A stretch of DNA of 64,000 nt. Origin: Flavobacterium ammoniigenes (GTDB lineage: Bacteria; Bacteroidota; Bacteroidia; Flavobacteriales; Flavobacteriaceae). The position numbers and the translations under genes are program-made. This document shows positions 52,237-60,340 of the stretch, in pieces. The notes under the pieces were generated by a model, which worked only from the letters and a program-made list of their open reading frames with translations, made no database searches and had not been told where the DNA came from. Positions within the stretch are counted from its first letter, which is position 1. The number at the start of each line of letters is the position of its first letter. The stretch covers positions 1,426,001-1,490,000 of the forward strand of contig NZ_AP025184.1 in assembly GCF_020886055.1 (NCBI RefSeq), in the 5' to 3' direction.

Positions 52237-53010
52237 TTATTTAAGTAATACTTCGTTTAAGAACAATTTCATATGCTCAAAAGAGCGAGTTGCTGCTTTT
52301 TCATTGTAAGCTGCTCCTTTTGAATTGTCGTTTCCGGCATCGATATCTGTAAATGAATGCACTGCATTGGCATAATACACCATTTCCCAATCGGCTTTAG
52401 TATCGCGCATTTCTTGTTGGAAACCAGCAATTTCATCTTTAGAAACAAAAGGATCATCGGCACCATGACAGGCCAATACTTTGGTAGTGATCGGATTGAT
52501 AGGGAGTGTAGTATCTCTACCCAAACCTCCATGAAAAGAAACCACTCCTTTTACTTTCAAATTTTTTCTAGCTGCTTCCAATGCGCCTGTTCCGCCAAAG
52601 CAAAAACCAATTACCGCAATATTATCAGGATTGGCACCCGATTGGATCAATTGCGCTAAAGCCAATTCGATTCTTTTTTGATATAAGAGTGTATTTTTTT
52701 TATAAAATCCAGACATTTTACCTGCATCAGCGGTAGTTTGTGGATAATTTCCTTCTCCATAAATATCCGCTACAAAAGCATAGTAGCCCAATTTTGATAG
52801 TTTTTCAGCAGTAGCTTTGGCATGGGCATCGATTCCTTTCCAAGCTGGGAGTACCAAAATTCCTGGTTTTTGAGCAGTTGCTTTATTGGGTTTGATGGCT
52901 AAACCATTTAAAATTTGCGCTTCATCTTTGTACTGAACTGCTTGTAATTGTGCGAATACACCAGTCGTGAAAAGGAGTGCGCCTAATAGAAGGTATTGGA
53001 AGATTTTCAT
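52237..53010 (-). CDS. Exported dienelactone hydrolase family protein
   Basis: 257 residues, alpha/beta hydrolase with a signal peptide (cleavage near VFAQ). The nucleophile is Cys137 in IGFCFGGTGAL, as in dienelactone hydrolase; Asp in HGADDPFV and His in NAVHSFTDI complete the triad. The true substrate is not likely to be a dienelactone in this setting. It precedes the M28 peptidase gene on the same strand by 24 bases. Confidence 0.86.
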   Translation of the reverse strand: MKIFQYLLLGALLFTTGVFAQLQAVQYKDEAQILNGLAIKPNKATAQKPGILVLPAWKGIDAHAKATAEKLSKLGYYAFVADIYGEGNYPQTTADAGKMSGFYKKNTLLYQKRIELALAQLIQSGANPDNIAVIGFCFGGTGALEAARKNLKVKGVVSFHGGLGRDTTLPINPITTKVLACHGADDPFVSKDEIAGFQQEMRDTKADWEMVYYANAVHSFTDIDAGNDNSKGAAYNEKAATRSFEHMKLFLNEVLLK

Positions 53011-53057
53011 TGTTTTTATGTTTTCAACAAATATCGAATTAATATTTGAAATGATTG

Positions 53058-55253
53058 CTATTCTCCTGGATGGTATTTTCGTTCCGTATTTTTTTCAACA
53101 TCTTCTTTATAAAAAAGTACCTCTTTGAATTGTGCTTTTTGATACATTTCAGCTTGGTCATTAAAATGTTTTGATTTTGGATTACCACTATTTCCTCCAG
53201 CAAGGAGTGATTTTGCTTTTACCTTATCACCAAACTCCACTGCGCAAACAAAACTGTTACCACTGTAACCGTAGCGTTTTTTAGTGTCTTTTTGATATGC
53301 ACTTTTAAAAGCAGGCAAAGCACCCCACAATACCGATGTATAGCTAATTGGTAGACTTGGAGCAGCATCATCAAAACGATTATCTATTTCGCCAGAGAGT
53401 CTTTGAAAGCGATTGATTTCGCCCCATGGCATTTTCCAGGTTCCAAATTGGGTCGTTAATTCAGTAATCACTTCTTGTAATTGTGGAAGGACTTGTTCTG
53501 CTGTAAGATGCTGTATGAAATTACGACTGTTTTCTACCTGATCTAATTCGCCTTGATCGATATAGGTTTTTCGTAAAAGCGGGTCTATTTTGAACCCCCA
53601 TTCATTTGCCAAAGTTAAAGCAATCGAATTTTCAGAACTTGTAAAATCCCATGCAGCTAAAACTTGTATAGCTTCTGAAAGGCTACTGTATTTCGTTTCT
53701 CCATTTTGTCTGCTTTTTTCAAATTGTTTGACCGTGGCAGGAATTAGCTCTTCAAAGAAAGGAAGTTGGTTGTTGTATCCGTCAGCAATGATTTTGTCTA
53801 AAGTATATTGACCTCCTTTTTGTAAAGTTCTAACCGCATTAATTCCTCTAAAGGTTTCTCCATCAGGTGCCATATATGGTGGGTAATTTTCTTCTTTTGG
53901 GCTCTCGTTTCCAGATACTGAAAAGGGAGTAGAGTTACAGTTTTGCAACCAGCCATTTTTTGGATTAAAGAGATGCACTGTTTCTTCTACAGGATGCAAG
54001 CCTTTCCATTCAGTTGCAGCAATACTGCCGTCTACTGGTTGTGCCCAATTGAGTTGTGGATCTCTTATGGGAACAAAATTGCCATGCCAATAAGCTATAT
54101 TTCCTTTATTGTCAGCATAAACTGTATTGTTAGAAGTATTTGCTTTCCAATCCATGGCTCTTTGATACTCAGCAAAATTTTTCGATTTGGTACGTTCCCA
54201 ACTTTGAATCAAACTATTCATCGAACGGTTATTGGATTTTAAACTAATCCATTTACATTCTCTTTGCGCCATAACGGGACCGTGATGCGTAAAATAAGTA
54301 GTGAAAATTTTAGGAACCAACTTTCCGTTCTCTAGATATTTTATAGTTATTTCTTTCTCTTTGACAGGAAGAAGTTTGTTTTCATATTCGTAAAATAAAC
54401 CGTCTTTCTGACGAACAATTTTTTCGATATAGGTGTCGGCAACATCGACATTGCTAGAGGTGTGCATCCAGCCACAATTTTCGTTAAATCCTTGGTAAAC
54501 AAAGAATTGCCCCCAAGTTACTGCGCCGTAAGCTTGTAAACCTTCTTCGCTACTAATTTGAATCTCGGGTCTGAAATAAAAAGTAGTATGCGGATTGATA
54601 TACAAAATCGCATTTCCCGAAGCCGTTTTATTAGGTGCAATAGCAAAACCATTCGAACCGGTTTGCATGTCTTTTTCTTTGGCTACAAAAGCTATTTTAT
54701 CGTCTGAATTGCCATAGAAATCTTTTAATTCTGTTGTGGTTAGATCGGCAGTACTAATGGCGCCAATACTTCCATCTGTCCACAGTAAAGGAAACCAAGG
54801 TTCAAAATGGGTTAAAAGTAGGGGTTTAACTTTTGGGTTTTTGTACAAATAATAATTGATTCCATCGGCATAGCTGTTGAGTAATTTTTTTAGCCAAGGT
54901 GCCGCTTTTTGATAATCAGATTTTGCTTCAGTGGCATCAATTAATAAGCGTGTTTCTAAATCATTATATAAAGTAGCCGAACCTTTAATTTCAGAAAGGC
55001 GTCCTAATTTTTCAATATAATTCATTTCAACGCGTTGGAAATCGTCTTCACATTGGGCATATAGCATTCCGAAAACAGCATCCGCATCTGTTTTACCATA
55101 GACATGAGCAATTCCCCATTGATCTCTAATTATAGTTACTCGTTTGGCTAGTTGTGTTAATCGAATACTTTCGGTGCGACTGACTTGTGCCAATCCTAAA
55201 AAGTTAGTTCCTATTAGAAGAACCAATACAATGGTATTATTTATACTTCTCAT
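53058..55253 (-). CDS. Penicillin-acylase-family N-terminal nucleophile hydrolase
   Basis: 731 residues. The signal peptide ends near GLAQ. The self-processing site is Gly199-Ser200 in QTGSNGFAIAPNKT; Ser200 becomes the N-terminal nucleophile of the beta chain. The beta-chain Asn of the oxyanion hole cannot be placed with certainty. The family removes acyl groups from amides, including beta-lactams, acyl-homoserine lactones and acyl-amino acids. The start overlaps the cyanophycinase stop by one base (TAATG), so the two are translationally coupled. Confidence 0.88.
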   Translation of the reverse strand: MRSINNTIVLVLLIGTNFLGLAQVSRTESIRLTQLAKRVTIIRDQWGIAHVYGKTDADAVFGMLYAQCEDDFQRVEMNYIEKLGRLSEIKGSATLYNDLETRLLIDATEAKSDYQKAAPWLKKLLNSYADGINYYLYKNPKVKPLLLTHFEPWFPLLWTDGSIGAISTADLTTTELKDFYGNSDDKIAFVAKEKDMQTGSNGFAIAPNKTASGNAILYINPHTTFYFRPEIQISSEEGLQAYGAVTWGQFFVYQGFNENCGWMHTSSNVDVADTYIEKIVRQKDGLFYEYENKLLPVKEKEITIKYLENGKLVPKIFTTYFTHHGPVMAQRECKWISLKSNNRSMNSLIQSWERTKSKNFAEYQRAMDWKANTSNNTVYADNKGNIAYWHGNFVPIRDPQLNWAQPVDGSIAATEWKGLHPVEETVHLFNPKNGWLQNCNSTPFSVSGNESPKEENYPPYMAPDGETFRGINAVRTLQKGGQYTLDKIIADGYNNQLPFFEELIPATVKQFEKSRQNGETKYSSLSEAIQVLAAWDFTSSENSIALTLANEWGFKIDPLLRKTYIDQGELDQVENSRNFIQHLTAEQVLPQLQEVITELTTQFGTWKMPWGEINRFQRLSGEIDNRFDDAAPSLPISYTSVLWGALPAFKSAYQKDTKKRYGYSGNSFVCAVEFGDKVKAKSLLAGGNSGNPKSKHFNDQAEMYQKAQFKEVLFYKEDVEKNTERKYHPGE

Positions 55254-56125
55254 TAGTTTTGGATACTAAATTGTTGTCCTGCTACATACATTCTCATTTG
55301 CATGCTTTCTAAAGAAATCAATTTCTTTGACGGGTATTTTTGAATTCCGATTGGTTTTTTCATGACAACCACTTCACTTTCTCCGACTACTTTGACATTA
55401 TTTCCATCTACAATAATGGCGGTGCTCTCATCAATTCCAATTCCAGTCAAATTCGGAAACTCTACCATGGCAGAAATCAAGCGGTTGAAACGGCTTCTTA
55501 CCAAAAAATGCTGGTCAATTATAGCATTGGTAACCAATCCTAAACCTGGAGTGGTTTCTAAGTTATCGTAACGGATAGATTCAAATGTCCCTGAATATTC
55601 TTTTTCCAATTTCTGATTACCTGTAATCATATTTTCAGACATTACAGCCGCTCCAGCACTAGTTCCGGCAATAATGCTTCCGTTTTGAAATGCTTTATGT
55701 ATGGATGAATAAACAGGTGTATTGATCACCACATTCATAAAACGTGTTTGGTCACCGCCACTTATAAAAATAAGTTTTGCTTTTTGTAAGGAGTCGTTGA
55801 GCTTTGGATTTTGAACGGTGTTTTTGTCAAAATTTAACATAACTATTTTATTTGGCACTAATTTTTGGAACTGATCTTTAAAATAAATATAAGCGCTATC
55901 GGGCTCTTCGCTCGACATTGGCAGTACTACGACATAGTCTGTTTTTTTAAATTGAGCAAGATCAACTACATGCTGCATTAATTGGTCAGAGCGGTTTCCA
56001 CCGCCAATGATGAATAATTTTCCTTTTGGTTTTTGGGCATTCGTCAATGAAAAACAAAAAATAAGAATTAAACTAAATACAATTTGAATTGTTTTTTCTA
56101 TTTGATTTTGATATGTAGGTTTCAT
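55253..56125 (-). CDS. Exported cyanophycinase (peptidase S51)
   Basis: 290 residues from the ATG at 56125. A signal peptide ends near LTNAQ, so the enzyme works outside the cytosol. Cyanophycinase splits the Asp-Arg polymer cyanophycin to beta-Asp-Arg dipeptides. The nucleophile is Ser156 in IAGTSAGAAVMSENM, the S51 motif; FISGGDQTRFM near 120-130 and LGLVTNAIIDQHF further on are also typical. It lies 12 bases after the Lrp gene. Substrates other than cyanophycin are possible, since S51 also holds dipeptidases. Confidence 0.88.
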   Translation of the reverse strand: MKPTYQNQIEKTIQIVFSLILIFCFSLTNAQKPKGKLFIIGGGNRSDQLMQHVVDLAQFKKTDYVVVLPMSSEEPDSAYIYFKDQFQKLVPNKIVMLNFDKNTVQNPKLNDSLQKAKLIFISGGDQTRFMNVVINTPVYSSIHKAFQNGSIIAGTSAGAAVMSENMITGNQKLEKEYSGTFESIRYDNLETTPGLGLVTNAIIDQHFLVRSRFNRLISAMVEFPNLTGIGIDESTAIIVDGNNVKVVGESEVVVMKKPIGIQKYPSKKLISLESMQMRMYVAGQQFSIQN

Positions 56126-56136
56126 TTTGGTGAGGA

Positions 56137-56589
56137 TTAAAGTGAAATATTTCTTTTGAAAGCACATCCTAATTCTATGATTGAATCGGTTTTCGCAATT
56201 CCGGGGATGGAATCAATTTGTTCGTAGAGAATTTTACGCATGTGTTCGTGATTTTTAGCAATCATTTTGATATACAAAGTGTAAGAACCAGTAATGTAAT
56301 AACATTCGGTAATTTCCGGAATCTTTTTAAGTGCTTCGATAACTCGATCTGAATCGTGGTCTTTGTTTAAAGTAATACCAGTAAAAGCCCCCCAGTCGTA
56401 GCCCACTTTTTTTTCGTTGATTATGGGGCGAATACCTGCTAAAATTCCTTGTTCGGTTAATTTGTTAATCCGTTGGTGCACCATTGTATTGGATATCTTC
56501 AAATTAGTGGCAATGGTGGAGTAGGCAATGCGACCATCTTTTTCCAATTCTTTGATGATTTGGATATCGAATTCATCTAATTTTTCCAT
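56137..56589 (-). CDS. Lrp/AsnC-family transcriptional regulator
   Basis: 150 residues. The helix-turn-helix is RIAYSTIATNLKISNTMVHQRINKL near 19-43; the RAM ligand-binding domain follows (VIEALKKIPEITECYYITGSY). Lrp-type regulators sense amino acids. It is divergent to rocD and upstream of the cyanophycinase and acylase genes, so arginine or ornithine metabolism is the likely target. The 235-base gap to rocD holds several inverted repeats. Confidence 0.92.
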   Translation of the reverse strand: MEKLDEFDIQIIKELEKDGRIAYSTIATNLKISNTMVHQRINKLTEQGILAGIRPIINEKKVGYDWGAFTGITLNKDHDSDRVIEALKKIPEITECYYITGSYTLYIKMIAKNHEHMRKILYEQIDSIPGIAKTDSIIELGCAFKRNISL

Positions 56590-56718
56590 TGATAGGCATA
56601 TTAAAAGTTAAATTTACTTTTTTGTGGCCAATAAAAGTAAGTTATTTTTCATTTTGAATTTATGTTTTTATAATAAATTTAAATAAATTAACTTTTTAAA
56701 GTTTAATTAATTAAATAA

Positions 56719-56747
56719 TTGACTTTTATTAAAATTAATTAAGTCAA
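56719..56747. promoter_or_regulatory. Candidate Lrp operator between lrp and rocD
   Basis: TTGACTT-N15-AAGTCAA, perfect 7-base arms, with another half site TTGACTA at 56780-56786 and an imperfect AACTTTTTAAAGTT at 56690-56703. The gap is extremely AT-rich, so some of this could be chance. Confidence 0.45.
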
Positions 56748-56784
56748 AAAGTATTTTTAAGTGTTAATTATATATTGAATTGAC

Positions 56785-56792
56785 TAAATTTG
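56785..56792 (+). promoter_or_regulatory. -7 element of rocD
   Basis: TAAATTTG, 32 bases before the ATG. The overlapping TTGACTA half site suggests regulation at this point. Confidence 0.45.
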
Positions 56793-56824
56793 TTTTGTAA
56801 TTTTTCAAAATAAATAAACTACTT

Positions 56825-58108
56825 ATGAGTCACGATACTACTACATTATCTGCTACATCAGAAGCATTGATTGCCAAAGAAAATCAATACGGAGCACATA
56901 ATTACCATCCGCTTCCAGTGGTTTTGGAAAAAGGAGAAGGTGTCTATGTTTGGGATGTAGATGGAAAACAATACTTTGATTTTTTATCGGCCTATTCAGC
57001 AGTCAACCAAGGCCATTGTCATCCAAAGATTGTTGGTGCAATGGTGAAACAAGCACAAAAATTAACATTGACTTCTAGGGCATTTTTTAATGACCAACTA
57101 GGTCCTTATGAAGAATATGTAACGAAGTATTTTGGTTTCGATAAAGTATTACCAATGAATACGGGTGCTGAGGCAGTAGAAACAGCCTTAAAATTGTGTA
57201 GAAAATGGGCTTATGAAGTAAAAGGAATTCCTGAAAATGAAGCGCAAATCATCGTTTGTGAGAACAATTTCCACGGAAGAACGACTACCATAATTTCGTT
57301 TTCAAATGACGAATCGGCACGCAAGAATTTTGGACCATTTACCAATGGATTTATTAAAATACCTTATGATGATGTTGATGCTTTGGCGAAAGCCTTGGCT
57401 TCCTCGAAAAATATTGCCGGTTTCTTGGTAGAACCAATTCAGGGTGAGGCAGGAGTATATGTACCAACTGAGGGCTATTTGGCGCAAGCCAAAGCATTGT
57501 GCGAAGCCAATAATGTGTTGTTTATTGCTGATGAGGTACAAACGGGAATTGCTCGCACAGGAAGATTATTAGCGACTTGTGGCAACTGCGAATGTAAAAA
57601 AGGATGCGAAAACAAACCGGAAGTTAAACCGGATATTTTGATTTTAGGTAAAGCACTTTCGGGAGGTGTTTTTCCAGTTTCGGCAGTATTGGCCAATAAT
57701 GCCATTATGAATGTGATTCAGCCAGGACAACACGGTTCTACTTTTGGTGGAAATCCAATTGCAGCAGCCGTTGCAATTGCAGCTTTGGACGTAATCAAAG
57801 AGGAAAATCTGGCTCAAAATGCTGCTTATTTAGGGGAAGTTTTCCGTCATGGATTGAAAGAAATTCAATCTCGAAATCCCTTGATTCAATTGGTTAGAGG
57901 AAAAGGATTGCTAAATGCGATTGTGATTGACAGTGAAGAAGATTCAGATTTGGCTTGGGAAATTTGCTTAAAATTCAGAGACAATGGTTTGTTAGCCAAA
58001 CCAACTCACGGTAATAAAATTAGATTGGCACCACCCTTAGTAATCACCGAAAGTCAAATTCATGAATGTCTCGGAATTATTGAACGTTCCTTGAATGAGT
58101 TTAGATAA
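56825..58108 (+). CDS. rocD: Ornithine--oxo-acid aminotransferase
   Basis: 427 residues. It converts ornithine to glutamate semialdehyde, the main route from arginine to glutamate. Marks are [11 protein letters not shown] near 57-67, [14 protein letters not shown] at 111-124, [14 protein letters not shown] with Asp236, and PLP Lys276 in [11 protein letters not shown]. Between residues 250 and 268 lies an insertion with four cysteines (252, 255, 257, 261), absent from the plant and animal enzymes I recall, that could bind a metal. It is divergent to lrp. Confidence 0.94.
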   Translation: MSHDTTTLSATSEALIAKENQYGAHNYHPLPVVLEKGEGVYVWDVDGKQYFDFLSAYSAVNQGHCHPKIVGAMVKQAQKLTLTSRAFFNDQLGPYEEYVTKYFGFDKVLPMNTGAEAVETALKLCRKWAYEVKGIPENEAQIIVCENNFHGRTTTIISFSNDESARKNFGPFTNGFIKIPYDDVDALAKALASSKNIAGFLVEPIQGEAGVYVPTEGYLAQAKALCEANNVLFIADEVQTGIARTGRLLATCGNCECKKGCENKPEVKPDILILGKALSGGVFPVSAVLANNAIMNVIQPGQHGSTFGGNPIAAAVAIAALDVIKEENLAQNAAYLGEVFRHGLKEIQSRNPLIQLVRGKGLLNAIVIDSEEDSDLAWEICLKFRDNGLLAKPTHGNKIRLAPPLVITESQIHECLGIIERSLNEFR

Positions 58109-58114
58109 AATAAC

Positions 58115-58146
58115 AAACCCCAAAAGCGATTTCGTTTTTGGGGTTT
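58115..58146. terminator. Bidirectional terminator after rocD
   Basis: AAACCCCAAAA (58115-58125) and TTTTGGGGTTT within 58135-58146 around about 10 bases, between converging genes. Confidence 0.75.
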
Positions 58147-58166
58147 CTTATTTTCAATAGTTTTGC

Positions 58167-59069
58167 TTATTGGATGACCTGAATGTTTCTCTCAAATTTA
58201 TTGTGGATTACTATAATTAAAAGGCCAAATACCACAGCGGTAATTACCAATATATTATTCATTACACCTTCGACAGTAAATGAAAGTCGAATCAAAATGG
58301 TTGAAATGATGAATCCTGAATTCCGAATCACTTTGTGGAATTGGTCAGTGTAAAAAAACGATACGAGTAATAAAATTACATCTACTATTATCAGTAAAGA
58401 GAAAAATTGCTCGAAGAATATATTATTGATGTTTTTAAATACTTCGGCCGATTTTTCAAATGTAATTGCTATTTCGACCAACCAACTTACAAAAGAATAT
58501 ATAGCCAAAATAAATACAACTGGAACTAAAAGAGATGCTACATTTTTTTTAATTGCGGTATATTTTAATCTTCCTTTTTCAGTTTTTTCATCGGTTATAT
58601 CAACATGATATTTTTTTTTGCTCTGGGAATAAAAGATATAAATCAAATAGAAAAGCAATAAAGAGCTAAGTAAATCATAAGTGAATTGCAAATCATATTT
58701 TATGGTAAACCAATCGGATGATATTTTTAAATTAGAAAGATCTTTAAAGAGACGTCGCATTATTATCAATAATATGATTTCATATTGCTTGTTTACATAA
58801 CTAGTAACTGATCGGGGTAAATAGTATATTAATAAATACACTTCGTACACAATAAGGAAAGAGAAAGGAGTATATATAGCCGCTATTGGGCTTTTTAATA
58901 GATCTGAAGTGGCATCAATTGAAAGTATAGAAAAATTGATTAAGAAAATTAACCCTAGATGAATTACAAAACTAATAATCGCAATTTGCAAAAAAAAGCG
59001 TTCTACTTTAAGTTGTGTATTAGCTGTAAGTAATTGATGTAAATACGAATTAAATATAGATCTAAACAT
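58167..59069 (-). CDS. Multispanning membrane protein of unknown function
   Basis: 300 residues with six or so membrane segments, including FFLQIAIISFVIHLGLIFLI near 26-45, FSFLIVYEVYLLIYYLP, LLSSLLLFYLIYIFY, LLVPVVFILAIYSFVSWLV and LLIIVDVILLLVSFFY. A pattern of helix 1-6 with Phe-rich short loops recalls ion-channel-like proteins, but no selectivity filter is seen. It stands alone between rocD and the NIPSNAP gene. I do not recognise it. Confidence 0.68.
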   Translation of the reverse strand: MFRSIFNSYLHQLLTANTQLKVERFFLQIAIISFVIHLGLIFLINFSILSIDATSDLLKSPIAAIYTPFSFLIVYEVYLLIYYLPRSVTSYVNKQYEIILLIIMRRLFKDLSNLKISSDWFTIKYDLQFTYDLLSSLLLFYLIYIFYSQSKKKYHVDITDEKTEKGRLKYTAIKKNVASLLVPVVFILAIYSFVSWLVEIAITFEKSAEVFKNINNIFFEQFFSLLIIVDVILLLVSFFYTDQFHKVIRNSGFIISTILIRLSFTVEGVMNNILVITAVVFGLLIIVIHNKFERNIQVIQ

Positions 59070-59183
59070 TACGGTTAGTTGTTAATTTCTAGCCAAAGTA
59101 CTATAAATAATTGATTATAAATAATTTAACCTATTTTTCTGCTTGCCAATTAGAAAAAATATACAACTTTTTTTACTGTTGAA

Positions 59184-59960
59184 TTAATAATCCGAATAGT
59201 CAGTTGGATATAAAAATAGAATATCCATGTGCGAAATGGTGTTTTTGTATTTTTCCATTTTAAGTAAGGCTTTCCATTCCGGCGAATCGACAAAAGCTTT
59301 CCAATGTGCATCTCTACTTTCTTGGTTGGCAAAGGTGGTTAAGTACATCAAGTTGGGCATTTTTCCACCTGAAACCACTTCGCCATAAAAGACCGGATTG
59401 AACTCCAAACGATCAAATATTTTACTTTCTTCTCCACCAATGAACATATCCACTTTGGTGTTATAAATCGCTTCGGTTGCCGATTCATAACTACGCAATT
59501 CATACACACGTCCAGAACGCGGGCTGTCTAATTTGGGTAAGGTTAACATAGGATGATTGGAAAAAGCAGTCAAAAGAACCGATTCAATTCGTTCATAGGG
59601 TGCTTGATTGTATTTGGCATTGATGTAATCAGTACCAGCTTTAAGATAGACTGGATCTTTGGCTAACTTTTGATCCAATTGTAGAAATTTTTTAGCATTT
59701 TTAAACGGGATTACAACAATCAATTTAGTAATGGAATCTGCTGAAAATGTTTTGGGTTTTAAAACCCCAACCGATTTAATTCCTAATTTTTTTAATGCAG
59801 GCAAATAGGCGTCTTTTAAATAGTTTTCTGTGACAGTTAATTGCGCTTCTGATTTAAGATTGTAGGTTTTAATTTGGTACAATTCTTTATTTTGTGCTGT
59901 GCTAGTAGCGTAGATGGCAATTAGGGCAAAACAATAAAGTAAGGTTTTTATGGTTTTCAT
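59184..59960 (-). CDS. Exported NIPSNAP family protein
   Basis: 258 residues. A signal peptide ends near TSTAQ. Two NIPSNAP (ferredoxin-like) domains follow: YQIKTYNLKSEAQLTVTENY near 28-47 and YELRSYESATEAIYNTKVDMF near 148-168. The second has the typical ending RDAHWKAFVDSPEWKALLKM. NIPSNAP domains resemble dimeric alpha-beta barrels of monooxygenases; no cofactor site is seen here. Function unknown. Confidence 0.85.
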   Translation of the reverse strand: MKTIKTLLYCFALIAIYATSTAQNKELYQIKTYNLKSEAQLTVTENYLKDAYLPALKKLGIKSVGVLKPKTFSADSITKLIVVIPFKNAKKFLQLDQKLAKDPVYLKAGTDYINAKYNQAPYERIESVLLTAFSNHPMLTLPKLDSPRSGRVYELRSYESATEAIYNTKVDMFIGGEESKIFDRLEFNPVFYGEVVSGGKMPNLMYLTTFANQESRDAHWKAFVDSPEWKALLKMEKYKNTISHMDILFLYPTDYSDY

Positions 59961-60340
59961 AGTGAGTTTTATTTTGTACTAAAGTAAGGTTTGTTTTAGA
60001 ATAACCGTATGTATTGCAAGATTTATTCTTGTTCCAATGGGTTTAATAGTAAGTTGCCTTTTTCAAAATTGTCTCCAGAAAGAATAAAATAAAGATGTTT
60101 TGTTGAAAATATGCGCAACGATTTTTTGAATAATTTTACCTTTTACTTTAAAGTTTTGTACTATTATTTTCAGGTAAAGCATGAAATAAATACATTTAAA
60201 AATGTCATCTTGTCAGCCATTTATACGTCAATAACCTTAAAAACTGACAATTTAATTGCTGTCAGTGCCTTGGCACAAAGATTGACTTGTCGACAGCGAG
60301 TGATTAAAATGAATATCAAATTAAATTAAATATAATCAAA
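59961..60340. other. 380-base intergenic region upstream of dnaK
   Basis: The longest gap in the window. 59961-60200 is AT-rich and I see no gene or clear signal in it; a possible 72-codon frame at 60111-60329 is probably not coding, since it covers the dnaK control sites. The last 140 bases hold the dnaK regulatory array described separately. No CIRCE (TTAGCACTC-N9-GAGTGCTAA) element is present. Confidence 0.6.
60203..60295 (+). promoter_or_regulatory. dnaK control region: sigma-54-like promoter with TGTCA array
   Basis: TTGGCAC (60270-60276), 5 bases, TTGAC (60282-60286): the GG and G of the -24/-12 boxes stand 12 bases apart as in sigma-54 promoters, with one mismatch (A for C in GC). Upstream lies the perfect dyad ACTGACA-N10-TGTCAGT (60243-60249, 60260-60266). 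Further TGTCA copies stand at 60203 and 60211, and TGTCGACA at 60288-60295. GTGCC-TT-GGCAC (60265-60276) is a nested palindrome, so a repressor operator is the alternative reading. Confidence 0.5.

Noticed and set aside
56590..56824. The repeated TTAAT runs upstream of rocD as a tandem repeat or CRISPR-like array
   Set aside because: There is no fixed repeat unit or spacer; it is AT-rich promoter DNA with dyads.
60111..60329. A 72-codon open frame ahead of dnaK
   Set aside because: It covers the sigma-54-like promoter and the dyads, has no recognisable sequence and no promoter of its own.
59961..60340. CIRCE element upstream of dnaK
   Set aside because: I looked for TTAGCACTC-N9-GAGTGCTAA and close variants and found none.
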